Positions 1 to 12,700 of a stretch of DNA of 43,387 nt are shown piece by piece. The translations under genes were made by a program, and so were the position numbers. The DNA lies in assembly GCA_027451445.1 (NCBI GenBank), contig DAIDJG010000367.1, forward strand, positions 1 through 43,387. Direction: 5' to 3'. Under the pieces are notes generated by a model, which did not search any database, was not told where the DNA came from, and saw nothing but the letters and a program-made list of their open reading frames with translations. The first letter of the stretch is position 1. Each line of letters starts with the position of its first letter. Origin of the DNA: Singulisphaera sp. GTDB taxonomy: Bacteria > Planctomycetota > Planctomycetia > Isosphaerales > Isosphaeraceae.

Positions 1-6
1 CGATTT

Positions 7-75
7 CGCACTTGTGTCTCGCCCCAAGTGCCCTTCACTTTAGGCTGAGGGCACTTGGGGCGAGACACAAGTGCG
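7..75. repeat. 28-bp perfect inverted repeat (large hairpin)
   Basis: Bases 7-34 and 48-75 are exact reverse complements, separated by a 13-base loop. Each arm also contains CACTTG and CAAGTG, so smaller hairpins nest inside it. Neither side has a T-run, so it is not a standard intrinsic terminator. It could be a REP/MITE-like element or a processing hairpin of a transcript that begins left of the window. The inverted repeat is directly visible; its role is unknown. Confidence 0.8.
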
Positions 76-490
76 CAACCCCTCGGAAAGGTGGATCTCT
101 GAGGCCGCGATAATGGCTCAGTTCCCAACCGCTGCCAACACGCGGGCCTCCAACCACGGATCCCAGCCTCCCCGGGCAACGCCGGTGAGAGCTCGCAACG
201 CCATGGGCGCTTGATTGACTTCGCCTGGAATCGACGAGACGAACGGCGCAGTTCGGACGCTTCGCACGCTCCCACGGCCAATAGATCAGAGCAACGCAAG
301 AAAAAACTGCGTGGGTGATTGCAATCACCCATTCCATCTGATATTATCGCTACGGTTGTGAGCGATGAGCCGCTTCAACAAGCGCCCACAGCAGTGTTTG
401 GGCGGTGCGGAGTTTCAGCCGCTCGACGGCAACCCAGGCAGGCCGCCACCGGACGATTGCATGCAACCACGGATCGCGTTTCGCAGTCCC
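76..490. other. non-coding stretch upstream of the first giant gene
   Basis: No convincing gene is seen. Short ORFs on both strands here have no recognisable domain, no good ribosome binding site and arginine/proline-rich compositions typical of out-of-frame GC-rich DNA. The only clear structure is the 20-bp palindrome at 312-331. A 50-codon + strand ORF (365-517) and a 61-codon - strand ORF (350-535) both run into the conserved element at 491-549 and are not supported. Confidence 0.6.
301..331 (-). terminator. 20-bp palindrome with adjacent T-run (read on -)
   Basis: TGGGTGATTGCAATCACCCA at 312-331 is a perfect palindrome. Read on the - strand it is followed after five bases by six T residues (A-run at 301-306), as in an intrinsic terminator with GGGTGA/TCACCC arms and a TTGCAA loop. 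No convincing - strand gene ends here, so an operator for an unknown dimeric regulator is an equal alternative. Confidence 0.4.
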
Positions 491-549
491 AATAAACACA
501 CAGATATTCCTGATTGACTTTGGTGTGGTCTCCATAAGTCATTGTATCT
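491..549 (+). promoter_or_regulatory. 59-bp upstream element, copy 1
   Basis: This segment aligns without gaps to 15070-15128, which lies at nearly the same distance from the start codon of the second giant gene (176 versus 174 bp). By eye 50 of 59 positions match, including AAACACACAGAT, TTCCTGATT and CTCCATAA. It is probably part of a shared control region duplicated with the genes. An upstream activator site or an untranslated RNA element are both possible. Confidence 0.55.
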
Positions 550-606
550 CTATTATTATGGTTCCGTTTGTACGGATGGGGTAAAACACAATATCTTTGG
601 GAAGGC

Positions 607-635
607 TTGACTTGCTGGAGTTTGACCTGCATTCT
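607..635 (+). promoter_or_regulatory. candidate promoter of giant gene 1
   Basis: TTGACT at 607-612 and CATTCT at 630-635 are spaced by 17 bp. The second giant gene has TTGACG and CATTCT with the same 17-bp spacing at 15185-15213. The -35 match is good but the -10 is weak (3 of 6), so the call rests mainly on conservation between the two upstream regions. The predicted leader is about 80-90 nt and contains a perfect GACGACGTCGTC palindrome at 685-696 ahead of the ribosome binding site. Confidence 0.4.
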
Positions 636-724
636 CAATTTGTCGTTCCCGCAAGCTAGGGCAGATAGTCTCACCTCGTCCACCGACGACGTCGTCTCGG
701 GGCTCCCGACTGAGAGAGGCAAAC

Positions 725-3700
725 ATGCGTCGCGCTGCATCCCGGATTGGTACGCACACGTTCGATGGGCTTTTTGGAGCCGCCCGACGGTCGCAGAAGC
801 AACGGTGGGGGAAGCTGCGCCGACTCGCGATGGACGAGCTCGAGGCACGCACCTTACTGTCGACACTCCCTGCACCGCCTGTAAGTAGCACTTATGTCAA
901 TTTGTCTGTGCCTTTTGGTCCCCAGTCGTACAACGCGTCCACTACCGTAAACCCTCCCGCGTCGACGACGGACCCCGCGGGCAACAATAGCAGCCCCACG
1001 ATCATCGTGAACCCGGCCAATCCGCAGCAGATGGCTGCGGTGTGGGAGAACACGTCCTCAGCCGGAACGTTCGCGGAAGGAGCCTACTCCACGGACGGGG
1101 GCAATTCCTGGACGTTGTTCACTCCCGCCGATGACCTGCCTGTCTTCACTCAGGGCAATCCTCAGGGCAACTTTTTGGCGGTAACGGACGTCAGTGCGGC
1201 GTTCGACCGTAACGGCGATATATATACGCTCGTGTCGGAACACACCGCCGATAATTCCGCGGGGACCGGTGGTGAGCTGGTCCTGAACAAGTTCGGCATC
1301 AACGCCGACGGTTCGCTTTCGCACGCGATCCAGGACAAGATCGTCGATTCCTGGACAATCCTGGGCGCTACGAACGTCAACCAGGATCTCAAGCCGACGA
1401 TCGCGGTAGACACCAACCTCGCCAACGGGTTGCCCAATCAGACGAACGTCTATACGAACGCAACGATCAACCAGGCGGACCCGCATGCCGGGAATGTCTA
1501 CATCGCCTGGGGTACCAACGACTTGAACGGTAGCGGGGTCGGGAATTTTACCGCCAACACGATCAAGATGGTCGTGTCCACCGATGGCGGCAACACCTTC
1601 GGCGCCCCGTTCAATGCCGATACCCGAGGCAACGTCGGGCATCAGGCGGATAGTGCGCCTCAGATCGCGATTAGCCAGGGCTCGGCAACGGTCGCTCCGG
1701 GACAGGTCAGCGTCGTCTGGGACGACTTCGGCTCCGGTAATGCCAACGGAAGCAACCTCGATCAGATCGATTTTACGAGCATTCAGCCGGGCAACGGCAG
1801 CGTCGCCGATCTTGCGGTGCCCGCCAAGAATACGGGCCCGGTCAACGGCACCATCGCGGTATCGGGTGCCAATAATCCGGCGGTCAACACCACATTCCCG
1901 ATCGCGGTCCCAGCGGGGATTACGCCCACAAATCTTGCGGTCAAGGTCGAGATCACTCACCCAACTTTGGCGAATGTGTCGCTTACGCTGATTTCTCCCG
2001 ACGGCAAAACGAAGATCCCTCTCGTCGCCCCGGGTGCGGCAACGGGCGCCAACTTTGGCGCGTCGAGCTTTGGCGACAATGCGGCCACCGTCTTCGTCCC
2101 GAGCGCCCCGATCAGCCTCGCCAACGCAGCGGCACCGTACGTTAATAAATTCTCGACTCCAGGGCTCGCGAACCTACTCAACAAGCCTCTGCAGAGCGGC
2201 AACTGGCTGCTCCAGGTCACCGACAACGGAACCGCTGCTGGTTCGGTCGCGTATCTTGCCGACGCGGAACTGGCCGTCACCCAGGGGTTCATTCCGACCC
2301 CCGCAATCAACGTCATCGCTGGAGGCAAGGGCGTCGACGGCAACGGCATTGCCGTTCGAGGCGCATTGCTGAATTCGTATCCGCTCGCATCGACGGTCGA
2401 CCCGTTGGGAATCGGACCAGGGATCACAATCGCTTCCGACAACACACTGGGAGCGTACAGCGCGACTGCCGGGAATCTGTACATCGCCTACACCGACCGC
2501 GATACCAACCCCGCGATCACGACCAATCCGGCCGATAACACGGACATTTACGTCATCACGTCTACGAATGGCGGGCTCACATGGAACCCGGCCGTCAAGG
2601 TCAACAACGACAGCGCGGCGATCGACGGGTACTCCGAGGCTTATCTCCGGCAGGGACTGGGCGTGGAAACGGGACGTCCCCAGTTCCAGCCATCGATCGC
2701 CGTCGACGGGACCACCGGTTCGGTCGTGGTCACCTACTACGACGCCCGGTACGATTCCGCGGATGCCCGCGTGGCGATGACTCTCGCGACCAGCGTCGAT
2801 GGCGGCCAGAGCTTCGGCGGCGAGACGCCGCTCAACCAGCCGCTGAACGCCTACGACGAGGCGACGAGCAGCACGACCGTCAATCTCGGTCCCGTTCTCG
2901 ACAACCAGTCCCCCGGTAATCCCAAAACGGATGCGACTTTCTCCTACGGCAGCCACCAATCTGTCGCCGTCTGGGGAGGCCAGGTCTTCGCCGCGTGGTC
3001 GAGCAACCTGAACGGTGGATTCAACCCGTTGGCCACTGACCACCTCGACATCCGTGTGGCCCACGCGACGATCTCGAGCGGCCCGCGAATCGTCAGTGGC
3101 ACATCCGGGCCCGTGGGCGATCCCAGTAACACGTCCCCCACCGCGGCCGACCTGCTCAACGACCAGCCGAACCCAATCAACGGCGGGCCCCAGGCGCAGG
3201 CGTTCGAGGTCACCTTCGACCGCGCCGTTGACGCGAATACCTTCACCCCGGACCAAGTCATCATCCAGGAGCACGACGCCAACGGAAACGTCCTGCAGAC
3301 GCTCAATGGCGTGGCTGCGGGCATCGTCGTGACGCCGGTGGCGTCGAGCCTGAGCGCGAACGGTCTCTACACCCAGTTCATTGTGACCTTCCCGCCCGAC
3401 ACGATCCCTGGCACGATTGCCTATGAGGTGGGTTCCGGAATTAGCGATGACGTGAACTGGGCGGTCTCCGGTCAGACGAATTCGACCGGCAACTCGATGG
3501 ACCAGAATGGCAACGGCTATACGCTGGCCGGATCGTACACCATCGACGAGAAGAACAACGCATTCTCGATGCCGACTCCGACCAACGGGATCCCGCTTGG
3601 CGGTTCGTACGTTCGTTCGTCGCTGCCGATCGTGATTCCCGGCCCGCACGTTATCGCCACCGACGTCGGCAAGCGCGGGGTGACGGCGATCCAGGCAACG

Positions 3701-6700
3701 AACCCGGGTGTGGGTTACACCTCGGTCCCAACCGTGACGATCAGCGGCGGCGGCGGCTCGGGTGCCACGGCGACCGCCGCGATCAGCGGCGTTGTGACCG
3801 GTGTTGCGATCACCGATGGCGGCGTGAACTACACGTCGGCGCCCCAGGTGATCTTCAGCGGGGGCGGCGGCTCTGGCGCGGCCGGCACGGCGGTGCTGAC
3901 CAACGGCGTGGTGACCTCGGTCCTGATCACGAACCCCGGCGCAGGTTACACCTCGACACCCGCGGTCAGCTTCAACGGCGGCGGTGGCGCCGGTGCGGCA
4001 GGCAATGCGAGTATTGGCGAGGGCGTGACCGGATACTTCATCACGAATCCGGGCTCCGGCTACACCTCGGTGCCGACCGTCACGCTGAGTGGAGGCGGTG
4101 GATCGGGGGCAGCGGCGGACGCGGTCCTCTCCGGCGTCGTCTCAGCGATTCAGGTCAACAACCCCGGTTCGGGATATACGTTTACGCCCACCGTCACGCT
4201 GAGCGTCCCCCAGGGCGACCCCGGCTCGGGCGCCGCGGCCACAGCGATCATTAGCGGCGTCGTGAGCGCGATCTCAGTGGCCAATCCCGGGTTCGGCTAC
4301 AAGTCCGTGCCGACCGTGACAATCAGTGGCGGCGGCGGCTCGGGCGCCACGGCGGTCGCTGTGCTGAGCGGCGGCGAAGTCAGCGCGATCGAGGTCACCA
4401 ATCCCGGCTCGGGCTACACGTCCGCGCCCATGGTGACCATTAGCGGGTCGGGTGTATCGACAGCGATGGCCACGGCGTCGGTCACGATTGGAGTGACCGG
4501 ATTCATCATCACCAACCCGGGCTCGGGCTATGTCACTCCGCCCACCGTCACGATCACCGGCGGCGGCGGCTCAGGCGCGGCAGCGACGGCGTACACGATC
4601 ACCTCGATCCCTGGCGCCGCTGGACCTCAGCCCACCGCGGACAACGAAGTACTCAACGCAGCGCAGAGCTCACTCAATGTCACGTTCAACCAGGACATTG
4701 CCAATTCGTCCTTCACCCCGGCTCAGGTTTTGTCGATCATCGGCCCGGCGGGATCGGTCGGGCCGGCCCTCTCGGTTACGCCGTTCAACGACGGCACGGA
4801 GCCGGGAACCTCGCGCACGTTCGCGGTGAATTTCGCCACGCAAGCGCTAAGCGGCACCTACACGGTGCAGCTCGCTTCGACCATCGCGTCGGCGACGAAC
4901 GCTGCTGCGGGCATCTCGAGCTATCAGCTCGACTCGAACCTGAACGCGGGCGTTTACGACCTGATGCAGATCGCAGCGCCGGGCCAGAAGACCACCATCA
5001 CGCAGAGCGCCACCACACCGCTGATCTTCCCGCAGGGCACGACCCCGGTCACCTATACCAACAACGTTCCGCTGAGCATTCCGGCAGGCAGCACACAGAC
5101 ATCCTCGATCTCGGTGCCCTCGAGCTACCTTATCCAGGGTGAGACACTACAACTCAACATCTTTGACACGGCCGACCCCAACCTCAGTGCGGTCTTGATC
5201 CCACCTCCAGCCGTCGCCACAGCGCTTGGCCTGGCGCCCGGACAAGGCATACCGTTGTTCGCCAATGTCGGTGCGAACGGAGGCCAGGCCAATTTCCTGA
5301 ACACGCTCTTCGACGACTCCAACCCGAGCGTGACGACCCCAATCGTCAATGGTGGAGCACCGTTCTCCGGCCGCTACACGACGCAAGGCTTGCTGACCCT
5401 TGCCGCCCTGAACCAGCAGTCGGCTGCGGGGACATGGCAGCTTCAGATTACCAATGCCGCAGGGGCGAACGTGCCGACCGCCACGCTGACCAACTGGTCG
5501 CTGACGTTCATGCAGCTCGTCCCCAACAGCGGCCTCGGCGAGCCGGTGGCAGACCAGGCGACAGGAAGCTTCCGCATCTTCACGATGGACCCGACGAACG
5601 CTGTGTCGAGCCAGTCGTGGACGTCCGTCGGGCCGGCGCCGATCGGCGCGCTGAACGGCAACAACTCGGGCATGGTTGGCGGCATCGCGGTCGATCCGTC
5701 CGACCCGTCAGGCAACACGGTTTATGTCGCAGGCGCTGACGGCGGCATCTGGAAGACGACCAACTTCCTCACAACGAACCCCGCGGGCCCGACGTACATT
5801 CCGTTGACCGACTTCGGCCCCGCCTCGGGCATCAACATCGGCGGCCTCACCATCTTCGGCCGGAACAACAATCCGCAGAACTCGATCATCTTCGCCGTCA
5901 CCGGGTTCGCCGACGGGCTGAGCACGCCCGGCGGAGGCGCCAATAACGTCACCGGCAACCAGTTGAGCAAGGGCGTCGGTGTCCTCCGGTCGATGGACGG
6001 CGGCCAGACGTGGCAGTTGCTCGATAGCACCGTGAATGTGGATTCCGCCGGCAATTACTTGCCGCTCAGCTCGGTGCTGCGCGACCACGCATTCGTGGGC
6101 TCGACCTCGTACAAGATCGCGGTGGATCCGAACCCGACGCCGGCCGGCAATGTGATCGTGTACCTCACGTTGAACACGGCCCTGGGCGGAAATGCGGGCG
6201 TGTGGGTCAGCTACGACTCGGGCAATACGTGGGGCCTGGTGAACCGGAACTTCAACCCGGGCCTTCCGGAGTCGCCCGTTAACACAAACCGGATCCCCAA
6301 CCTGGCCGGCCAGGCGACTGACGTTGCGTTCGACAACACGAGCGGCGCGACCAACACGATCTCGAACCCGACGGGCAACCTTCAGGTCATCTACGCCGCG
6401 ATCCAGGGACAGGGTGTCTTCATCAGCCCGAACGAAGGTCAAAACTGGAGCCTGTTGACCCAGGGCAGCGGCGATCTCCTGATCCAGAACGGTGATTCCG
6501 GCAACCGCTCGCCGCTCCCCAATGCGACCCTTACCGCCCCGAATGGTTCGGGTCGCATCGTCCTGGCCACGCCGGCGCTCGTCCCCGTCTCGACCCCGAA
6601 CGCGGACACCGAGAACCAGATCTACTCGGGCTGGATCTACGCAGCGATCCTCAGCGGTGGACAGCTCAACGGCATTTACATGAGCAAGGACCACGGCCAT

Positions 6701-9700
6701 AACTGGGTCCAGGTCATGGATCCGACCGCGCTGCAGAACGTTAACGGATTCCAGCCCGCGATTCCGGACGGCAGCGGCTCGGCGAATGTCGCCGGTGGTG
6801 GCAACTACGACGTCACCGCCAGTCCAGTGCTCAACCAGGGTGACTTCAACCTCACCCTCGCGATCGACCCGCAAAACCCCAACATCATTTACCTCGGCGG
6901 TTTGAAGGCCGGTAACGAGGCGGGGCTGATCCGGCTCGATACGACCGATGTTGCCGACCCACACAACTTCACCACAAGCGATACCAATAACGACGGCGGC
7001 ACGCTGCAGACGGCCACGACCGGCCCCGTGACTCTGAACGGCCTGGGTCTCCACGGCTACAACCCGCTGGCAAATCCAACCCTCAACCTGCTCTACCAGC
7101 CAGGAAATGTGCTCAGTGGAGACGCCACGATCGTCGTGAGCGACGCCTCCGGGTTCTCGAACTCGGGCAATGGCGTGAAGTGGATCCCGTTCGACCTGCC
7201 GGGCAACAGTGTGGACCAGCACCGGCTGGCGATCATGATCGACCCAACCACCGGCCTTCCTCGTCTGATCATCGGCGACAACAACGGTGTATTCACCGGT
7301 GTCGACAACAATGGCACGTTCGTGACGGGCAGCACGGGCAAGAATGCCAATGGCGTGTTCACGACGGGCATCAACGGTGTGAGCGTCGCGGGCAATTTTG
7401 TGAACGGGATCGGTACGCATTCGATCGCCCTCGGAAGCCGCAACGGCAACCTGTCCATCACGCAATTCTACGACGGTGCGGCGCAGCCCAGCAGCGCGGC
7501 GGCTCAGGTCGCCTACGTGCAAAATCTGATCGACGCCGGCTTGCTCTACGCGACGTCGCAATCGAATGGGTCGGTCTACTCGCCGACTGGGATCCTCACC
7601 ACGGGCGCGGGCAATTCGGCGGCCGACCCCACCGACGCCGGCAACCTCGTCTGGAACGAGAACTCCTCACCGCCCCCCGGCAGGATCACCGCGAGGGGCC
7701 CCTCGGGAGGAGACATCACCACCGCCCAAACGGGAACGTTCGACCCGACGACCGTAGGCAACCTCTACAGCTATCTCTTCCCCAACGGGGGCGGAAACGG
7801 GTCGGACTTCATCACCGTGCAGTCGCCCGAGAACGCGGCGTTCCCGAACCAGCCGGTCGGCACCACGAACGGGCTGCTCATCAACAACGCCCCGTCGCCC
7901 CCCAACCCGGACAGCCTGGATTGGCCCGACTTCCAGGGAATGCCGCTCGTTGTGAACCCGATCGACGCGCAGCAAGAACTTGTCGCTTCGGCAACCGGCC
8001 TCATCTTCCGCACCGAGAACATGGGCCTGAACTGGTTCCAGATCGCCAACGGGAGCCAGCTTGACGGGGCCCAGGTCTCGGCCATGGCCTACGGCGCACC
8101 GGATCCGGCGTTTCCGAATAACGGGAGTCTGGACGACTTCATCTACGCCGGCACGAAATTCGGCAATATCTACGTGACCCAGAACGGCGGCGGCAGCCAG
8201 GGTGTCTCCGGTAACAACCCGTGGACCCAGGTCTCGTTCGGACTCGACGGCTCGTTCGTCCGCCAGATCATCACCGACCCCAACCGCGGGTCTCACGACG
8301 CCTACGCACTTACCAACGAGGGCGTCTACTATCTGGCCGACGTGCAAAAACTGCTCAACGATATCAACCTGGCCCAGCATAATCCCAACAACCCCGCGGA
8401 CAAGGTCCCCGCGATCGATGGGTGGCAGAGGATCGACGGTGCGTTCAACGCAAACGTCCACAGCCAGGATCCGCCCCCCAACCCGAACACCAACCCTCCC
8501 TACGGGACAGTTCCCAATAACGGGACGGGCATGACGACCAACACATTCCCGGGCGATTTCAATTCGTTCCCGATTGGGCACATCTCGATCACCGTAAACA
8601 TCAGTGCCAGCAACCCTGCCAACGTCTCGGCCGTGCTCGTGGCGCCCAACGGTACACAGATCACCTTGTTCGGGCAGGGTACCAAAATCACGAACTTCCA
8701 AAACGTCACGTTCGACGATAACGCCACCACCAGCGCCTACTCCAACAATATCCCGCCGGGCACAACAACGTTCCAAGTCGGTAGTCTTCAGTACCTCAAC
8801 GCCTTCGCCAACATGGACGTGCAGGGCCAATGGACGTTGAAGGTGACCGACACCAACGCGAATAGCAACGTCACCGACACCACCTTCATTAGTGGATGGT
8901 CGATGACCGTCGACGCCGTGACCCAGCAGGCCCAGACCTCGAACGTCTACGGGATCACCTCCAACGCCTTCGGCGACCCCAACCAGGCGGCACCGCTCTT
9001 CGGCGGACCTCTCCAACTGACACCGGCCTACGGCTTCGGCGCTGTGACGTCCATCGCGGCCGACTGGCGATACGTGATTCCCAACTCGTTCTCCGGCCCG
9101 GAAACGACCAGCCCAACCTCGACTCACCCGATCCTCTACGTTGGCGGTGTCGGTGGCGTGCTCCAGTCGATCGACAACGGACAAAGCTGGAGCGTCTTCC
9201 CCGCCCCGTTGGCCGGCAGCGCGCCCGACGTCGTCCCTCCCGCGGGCCAGACCGGTGGAATGCCCACCGCGAACGTCACGTCGCTCACCATGTCGACGGG
9301 CGACGTCAACCCGACGACCGGGCACCCGATCCAGACACCGGGCGATCCCAACGTGATGGTCGCCTCGACGTACGGCAACGGGATGTATGCGATCCGGCTC
9401 GCGCCCCAGGTCTTCCCAACGTCGCTCGGTCTCGACGCCAACAATCCGCCACCGCAAGGGAGCGATGTCGGTGCTTTGCCGACCGACCTCATCACGGACG
9501 TGAAGGGCGCCTTCATCGACGGCTACAGCGAGGCCAGCGGCTTTGGCGGTAACGTGCGGATCACGCTCTACGACTACACGAACCCCGCTAACCCGGTCTA
9601 CATCGGCGGCTTCAACCCCGCGCTGGGCATCGGCGCCGGTAACCCGACCGACATCCCGGCCAACTACACCGATGCTGCCGGCCACTTCTCCGTCCAGATC

Positions 9701-12700
9701 GCCAACACCGCCGAACTGACGGACGGCGTCAAGAGCATCGGCGTGCAGGCAACAGACGACTCGGGAACGGAAGGCAATGTCGGCCTGTTCCAATACACCC
9801 TGATCACCGCGACGCCACCCACGCCGGGAATTCAAGGCCTCGATACCGGGCTGCCGACTCCGAACGGCAGCGACAGCGGTACGCTGGGCGATCAGATTAC
9901 GAACGTCGCGCAGCCGTATCTCGATGTCACCGGGATCGGCACTGCCCAGACCGCCCCTATGACTGTCGACGCCCCGTACACGGTGATCCTCTTGCGGTCG
10001 ACGAGTGCCAGTGGCCCGTTCAACCAGGTCGCCACGCTTTCAAGCGCCGCGGGCGGAACGGTCGCGATCCAGGACCTCAATACGCTCATCGACACCACCG
10101 CGGGAACCACCGACACCGGCACGCCCTACTACTACGAGGCCGAGCAGGAAGACATCGCCGGCAATATCAGCCTCCCCAGCGCGCCGTTCCAGATTACATA
10201 CAAGAGCACCGCGTCCACGCCAACGAACCTCGCGCTCGATTCCAATAACCCCATCGTCGGCGGCAGCAGCGACACGGGCGTTAGCGGAACGGACAACATC
10301 ACGAATGACACCCAACCGTACTTCGTCGCCTCCAACATCGAACCCGGCGCCCGGCAGTTGATCCTCCTCCGCGCCACCAGCGTGGACGGCGGTTACACCC
10401 CGGTCAATACCGAGAATCTGACCTCGCCCTCGTCCACGATCGCGATTCAGGACCCTGGACCGGTGCAGCCCGACGGCACGTATTTCTACGAGGTCGAACA
10501 GGTCGACGTCGCGGGCAATACCAGCGCTGTGAGCGCACCGCTCTCCGTACTCTTCGTCACGGCACCGCAGCCCGCTCCGCTCACGGCCGTGCTCGACCCG
10601 ACGAGTGTTACCGGGCCGGCGGGAGGCCACCTCACCGCCGACACCAGTCCCAAGTTCGACGTCTCCGGCGTTGACCTGACGTTCCCGTTCCCGAGCGACG
10701 GTCCCGCCACGGTGTTCCTGCTCCGGTCGTTGAGCCCGACGGGCGGATTCACGCAAGTTGCCCAGGCCCAGGGCACCGCCGCGATGATGGTGCTGCAAGA
10801 TCCGGGTCCGGTTCCCGGGTCCGTCACGGGGATCACCTGGTACTACGAAGTTCGCCAGGAAGACGTGGCCGGCAATGTGAGCGCCCCGAGCGCCGTCGTG
10901 CCGGTGACGATCAAGAGCTCCGCTCTGACGCCAACCCAATTGGAGCTCGACCCCAGCCACCCGGTTCCCGGCGGCAGCGACACCGGCCTGAGCAACACCG
11001 ACGACATTACGAGCGACAATCAACCGTTCTTCATCGTGTCGAGCATCGAGCCCACGGCGCGGGAGGTCATCCTCCTCCGTTCCTCGGACGGCGGCACCAC
11101 GTTCACGCCGGTCAGCACGCTGAACCTCACATCGCCATCGCCGGCCACCGTCTCCATTCAGGACACCGGTCCCGTGCAGCCCGACGGGACCTATGTGTAC
11201 GAGGCCGAACAGGTCGACATCGTCGGAAACATCAGCGCCCCCAGTGCGCCGCTTCAGATCACGGTTTTGACGACGAAACCGAGCACGCCCGCGATGTCGC
11301 TCGATTCCGCAAGCGACTCCGGCGTCCCCGGGGATAGCATCACCAATGTGACTGGTCCCACCTTCGACATCTCGGGTGCTACCGTCAATCCCGCCGTCCC
11401 GAGCGACGGTCCTTATCAGATCGTCCTGCTCCGCTCGACAAGCCCGAACGGCGTCTTCACACAGGTTGCGACCGCGCCCGTCGGCTCGTCGAGCACGCTC
11501 ACGGTCCGCGACGGCGGGCCGCTCTCCGGCAATCCGCCCGTCAGCGGAAACACGTACTACTACGAGGTGGAGCAGGAAGACGTCGCCGGCAACTTCAGCC
11601 CGCCCAGCGCACCGCTCCAGATCACCGTCAAGACCGCCGCCCAAACGCCGAACTCCGTCGCCCTCGCTTCGAGCAGCGACACGGGCATCAGCAACTCGGA
11701 CGGTGTGACGACGAACACGCAGCCGTTCATCACCGCGTCAAGCATCGAAGACAACGCGACCCAGGTGATCCTCCTTCGCGCCACGAGCGCCGGCGGACCG
11801 TACAACCCGGTCAACACGTTGAACAATCCGACGGTCACGAACGGTAGTGTCACGATCCAGGATCCGGGCCCGGTGCAGCCCGACGGCGTGTATTACTACG
11901 AAGTCAAGCAAGTCGACATCGCCGGCAACACCAGCTTGCCCAGCACTCCGTTCAAGGTCGTTGTTGTCACCTCGACGCCCACCGCCCCCTCACTGACACT
12001 CGCCAACGGCGGCGGCACGGGCGGTAACGTCACGAACAGCACCAGTCCGACTTTCGACGTCTCCGGCGTCACCGTCACACCGCCCGTCCCGGGCGACGCG
12101 CCGTACGCGGTGATCCTGCTGCGGTCGTCCACCGGCACGGCCGGCTCCTTCACCCCCGTTGCGACCTCGGGCGGCACCACGATCCAGGATCCGGGCCCGG
12201 TCAGGCCCGATGGCAACTACTTCTACGAAGTCGAACAGGAAGACGTCGCGGGCAACACGAGCCCACCGAGCGCTCCGCTGAATGTGTTGATCGTGACCTC
12301 GACGCCAAGCACCCCCTCGATCGCCCTGGCCAGCGACAGTGGTTTGGCGGGTGACAATACCACGAACGTCACGAGCCCATCGTTCACGGTCTCCGGCGTC
12401 ACGATTACACCTCCGTTCTCAGGTGACACGCCGTACCAGGTCTTGCTGCTCCGCGGCACGTCCGCGAGCGGACCGTTCACCCAGGTCGCGGCAGTCGCCG
12501 GTGGCTCGACGGGCTCCGTCACCATTCAGGATCCCGGCCCGCTCGCCGGCACTCCGCCGGTCAGCGGAATCCCCTACTTCTACGAAGTCGAGCAGGAAGA
12601 CGCTGCCGGCAACGTCAGCGCACCGAGTGCACCGCTCCAGATCATCATCAAGACGACCGCCCAGACGCCCGCGGCCCTTGAGCTCGACCCAGCCAGCGAA

